Source of the DNA: an uncultured Dysgonomonas sp.
GTDB taxonomy: Bacteria > Bacteroidota > Bacteroidia > Bacteroidales > Dysgonomonadaceae
Assembly: GCF_900079725.1 (NCBI RefSeq)
Contig: NZ_LT599032.1
Location: 370,948-434,947, forward strand
Direction: 5' to 3'
DNA: 64,000 bases
Shown here in pieces: positions 63,683-64,000 of this stretch. A program made the position numbers and the translations under genes. The notes under the pieces were generated by a model. The model worked only from the letters and a program-made list of their open reading frames with translations, did no database searches and had not been told where the DNA came from. Every line of letters starts with the position of its first letter. The first letter of the stretch is position 1.

Positions 63683-64000
63683 TTATTTAATCTGAGCTTC
63701 ATTTTCTATTTTCTTTTCTACTTCTTTTAAATTATATTTTGCGGCTTCTATCCCATCTCCGGCAGCCTTGGTAAACTGAGCTTTTGCCTTATCCAGATCG
63801 CCACTCAAAAGATACAATACACCTATATTATTCACATATTCCGCTGAACTTGCATTCGACTTCCTCAGATACTTCTCTGCATTGGTAAGGTTATTTGCCG
63901 ACAGAGCTGCAGCCGCAGCATTCAGATTAGCAACTTCATCGTTAGGGAACATCCTTACAGCAGTCTCAAATACATCTATGAAATCGTCACTACCTGCCTG
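63683..64000 (-). CDS. TPR-containing C-terminus of a probable DUF3868/OmpA-type outer membrane protein (5' end outside window)
   Basis: The frame is open to the window edge, adding 16 codons (QAGSDDFIDVFETAVR) before the first internal Met. The visible part is two to three TPR-like helices (ANLNAAAAALSANNLTNAEKYLRKS, EYVNNIGVLYLLSGDLDKAKAQF), ending in a charged helix. The phrase ETAVRMFPNDEVANLNAA is what I recall from the C-termini of Bacteroidetes DUF3868 proteins with an OmpA domain. That attribution rests on memory; only TPR is directly seen. Confidence 0.6.
   Translation of the reverse strand, partial: QAGSDDFIDVFETAVRMFPNDEVANLNAAAAALSANNLTNAEKYLRKSNASSAEYVNNIGVLYLLSGDLDKAKAQFTKAAGDGIEAAKYNLKEVEKKIENEAQIK

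Overview
The window is a stretch of chromosome from an AT-rich member of the Bacteroidales; the gene set and style suggest a Dysgonomonas-like organism (inference, no marker gene was compared). Evidence: most promoters that can be read carry the Bacteroidetes -7 element TAnnTTTG (best case at 34939-34968, where TTG is followed after 19 nt by TATTTTTG), strong Shine-Dalgarno sequences are rare, and Bacteroidetes families abound (DUF4922, DUF1343/NamZ, DUF6599, eukaryote-type hexokinase, Skp/OmpH, OmpA). No rRNA, tRNA or CRISPR array was found.

Layout. (1) 1-12.1 kb is an accessory defence island behind a truncated sbcC: a tyrosine recombinase, then two convergent hsdS genes, hsdM, a DUF5655/nuclease-like gene and hsdR, and a divergent Fic gene. 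The two hsdS genes are joined tail to tail and bounded by two nested pairs of perfect inverted repeats (46 bp and 88 bp). The plus-strand copy has no start codon. This is a recombinase-driven shufflon able to give four HsdS specificities. (2) 12.2-23 kb: a methyltransferase, a truncated VOC-family gene, the nadA-nadB-nadC operon for quinolinate and NAD synthesis, a long non-coding stretch with a GC-rich, highly structured element, class II aldolase, a sugar nucleotidyltransferase, and the radical SAM/DUF4130 pair of presumed DNA-repair proteins. (3) 22.7-30.7 kb: a complete RND efflux operon (adaptor, pump, TolC-like channel) and an operon of a Tat-exported ferredoxin-type aldo/keto reductase with a DUF6599 protein. 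(4) 31-45.3 kb: mostly housekeeping genes: hexokinase, nadD with a small upstream ORF, ABC-F, panB, topB, an ECF-type sigma factor, htpG and an OmpH/Skp chaperone, interspersed with a TerB-like protein, a lipoprotein, a FRG-domain protein and a PhzF isomerase.

(5) 45.6-55.1 kb holds a same-strand cluster that looks like peptidoglycan-sugar salvage: a BadF-type amino-sugar kinase, a double-domain glycosyltransferase, a DUF4922 HIT/GalT-like protein, SpoIID, an AmpG-like permease with a large extra periplasmic domain, a NamZ-type exo-muramidase and a double DUF1080 lipoprotein. NamZ would release MurNAc outside the inner membrane, the permease would import it and the kinase would phosphorylate it; the glycosyltransferase and DUF4922 protein have no assigned place. 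(6) 55.2-64 kb: an Fpg/Nei-like glycosylase without the catalytic Pro2, a CPA2 antiporter, an OmpA-family protein, pheS, a MuiA/DUF4139 protein carrying a TonB-receptor-like segment, and the 3' end of a TPR protein.

The strongest unusual signals are the hsdS shufflon, the peptidoglycan-salvage cluster with its modified permease, the structured GC-rich element, and a family of short dispersed intergenic repeats.
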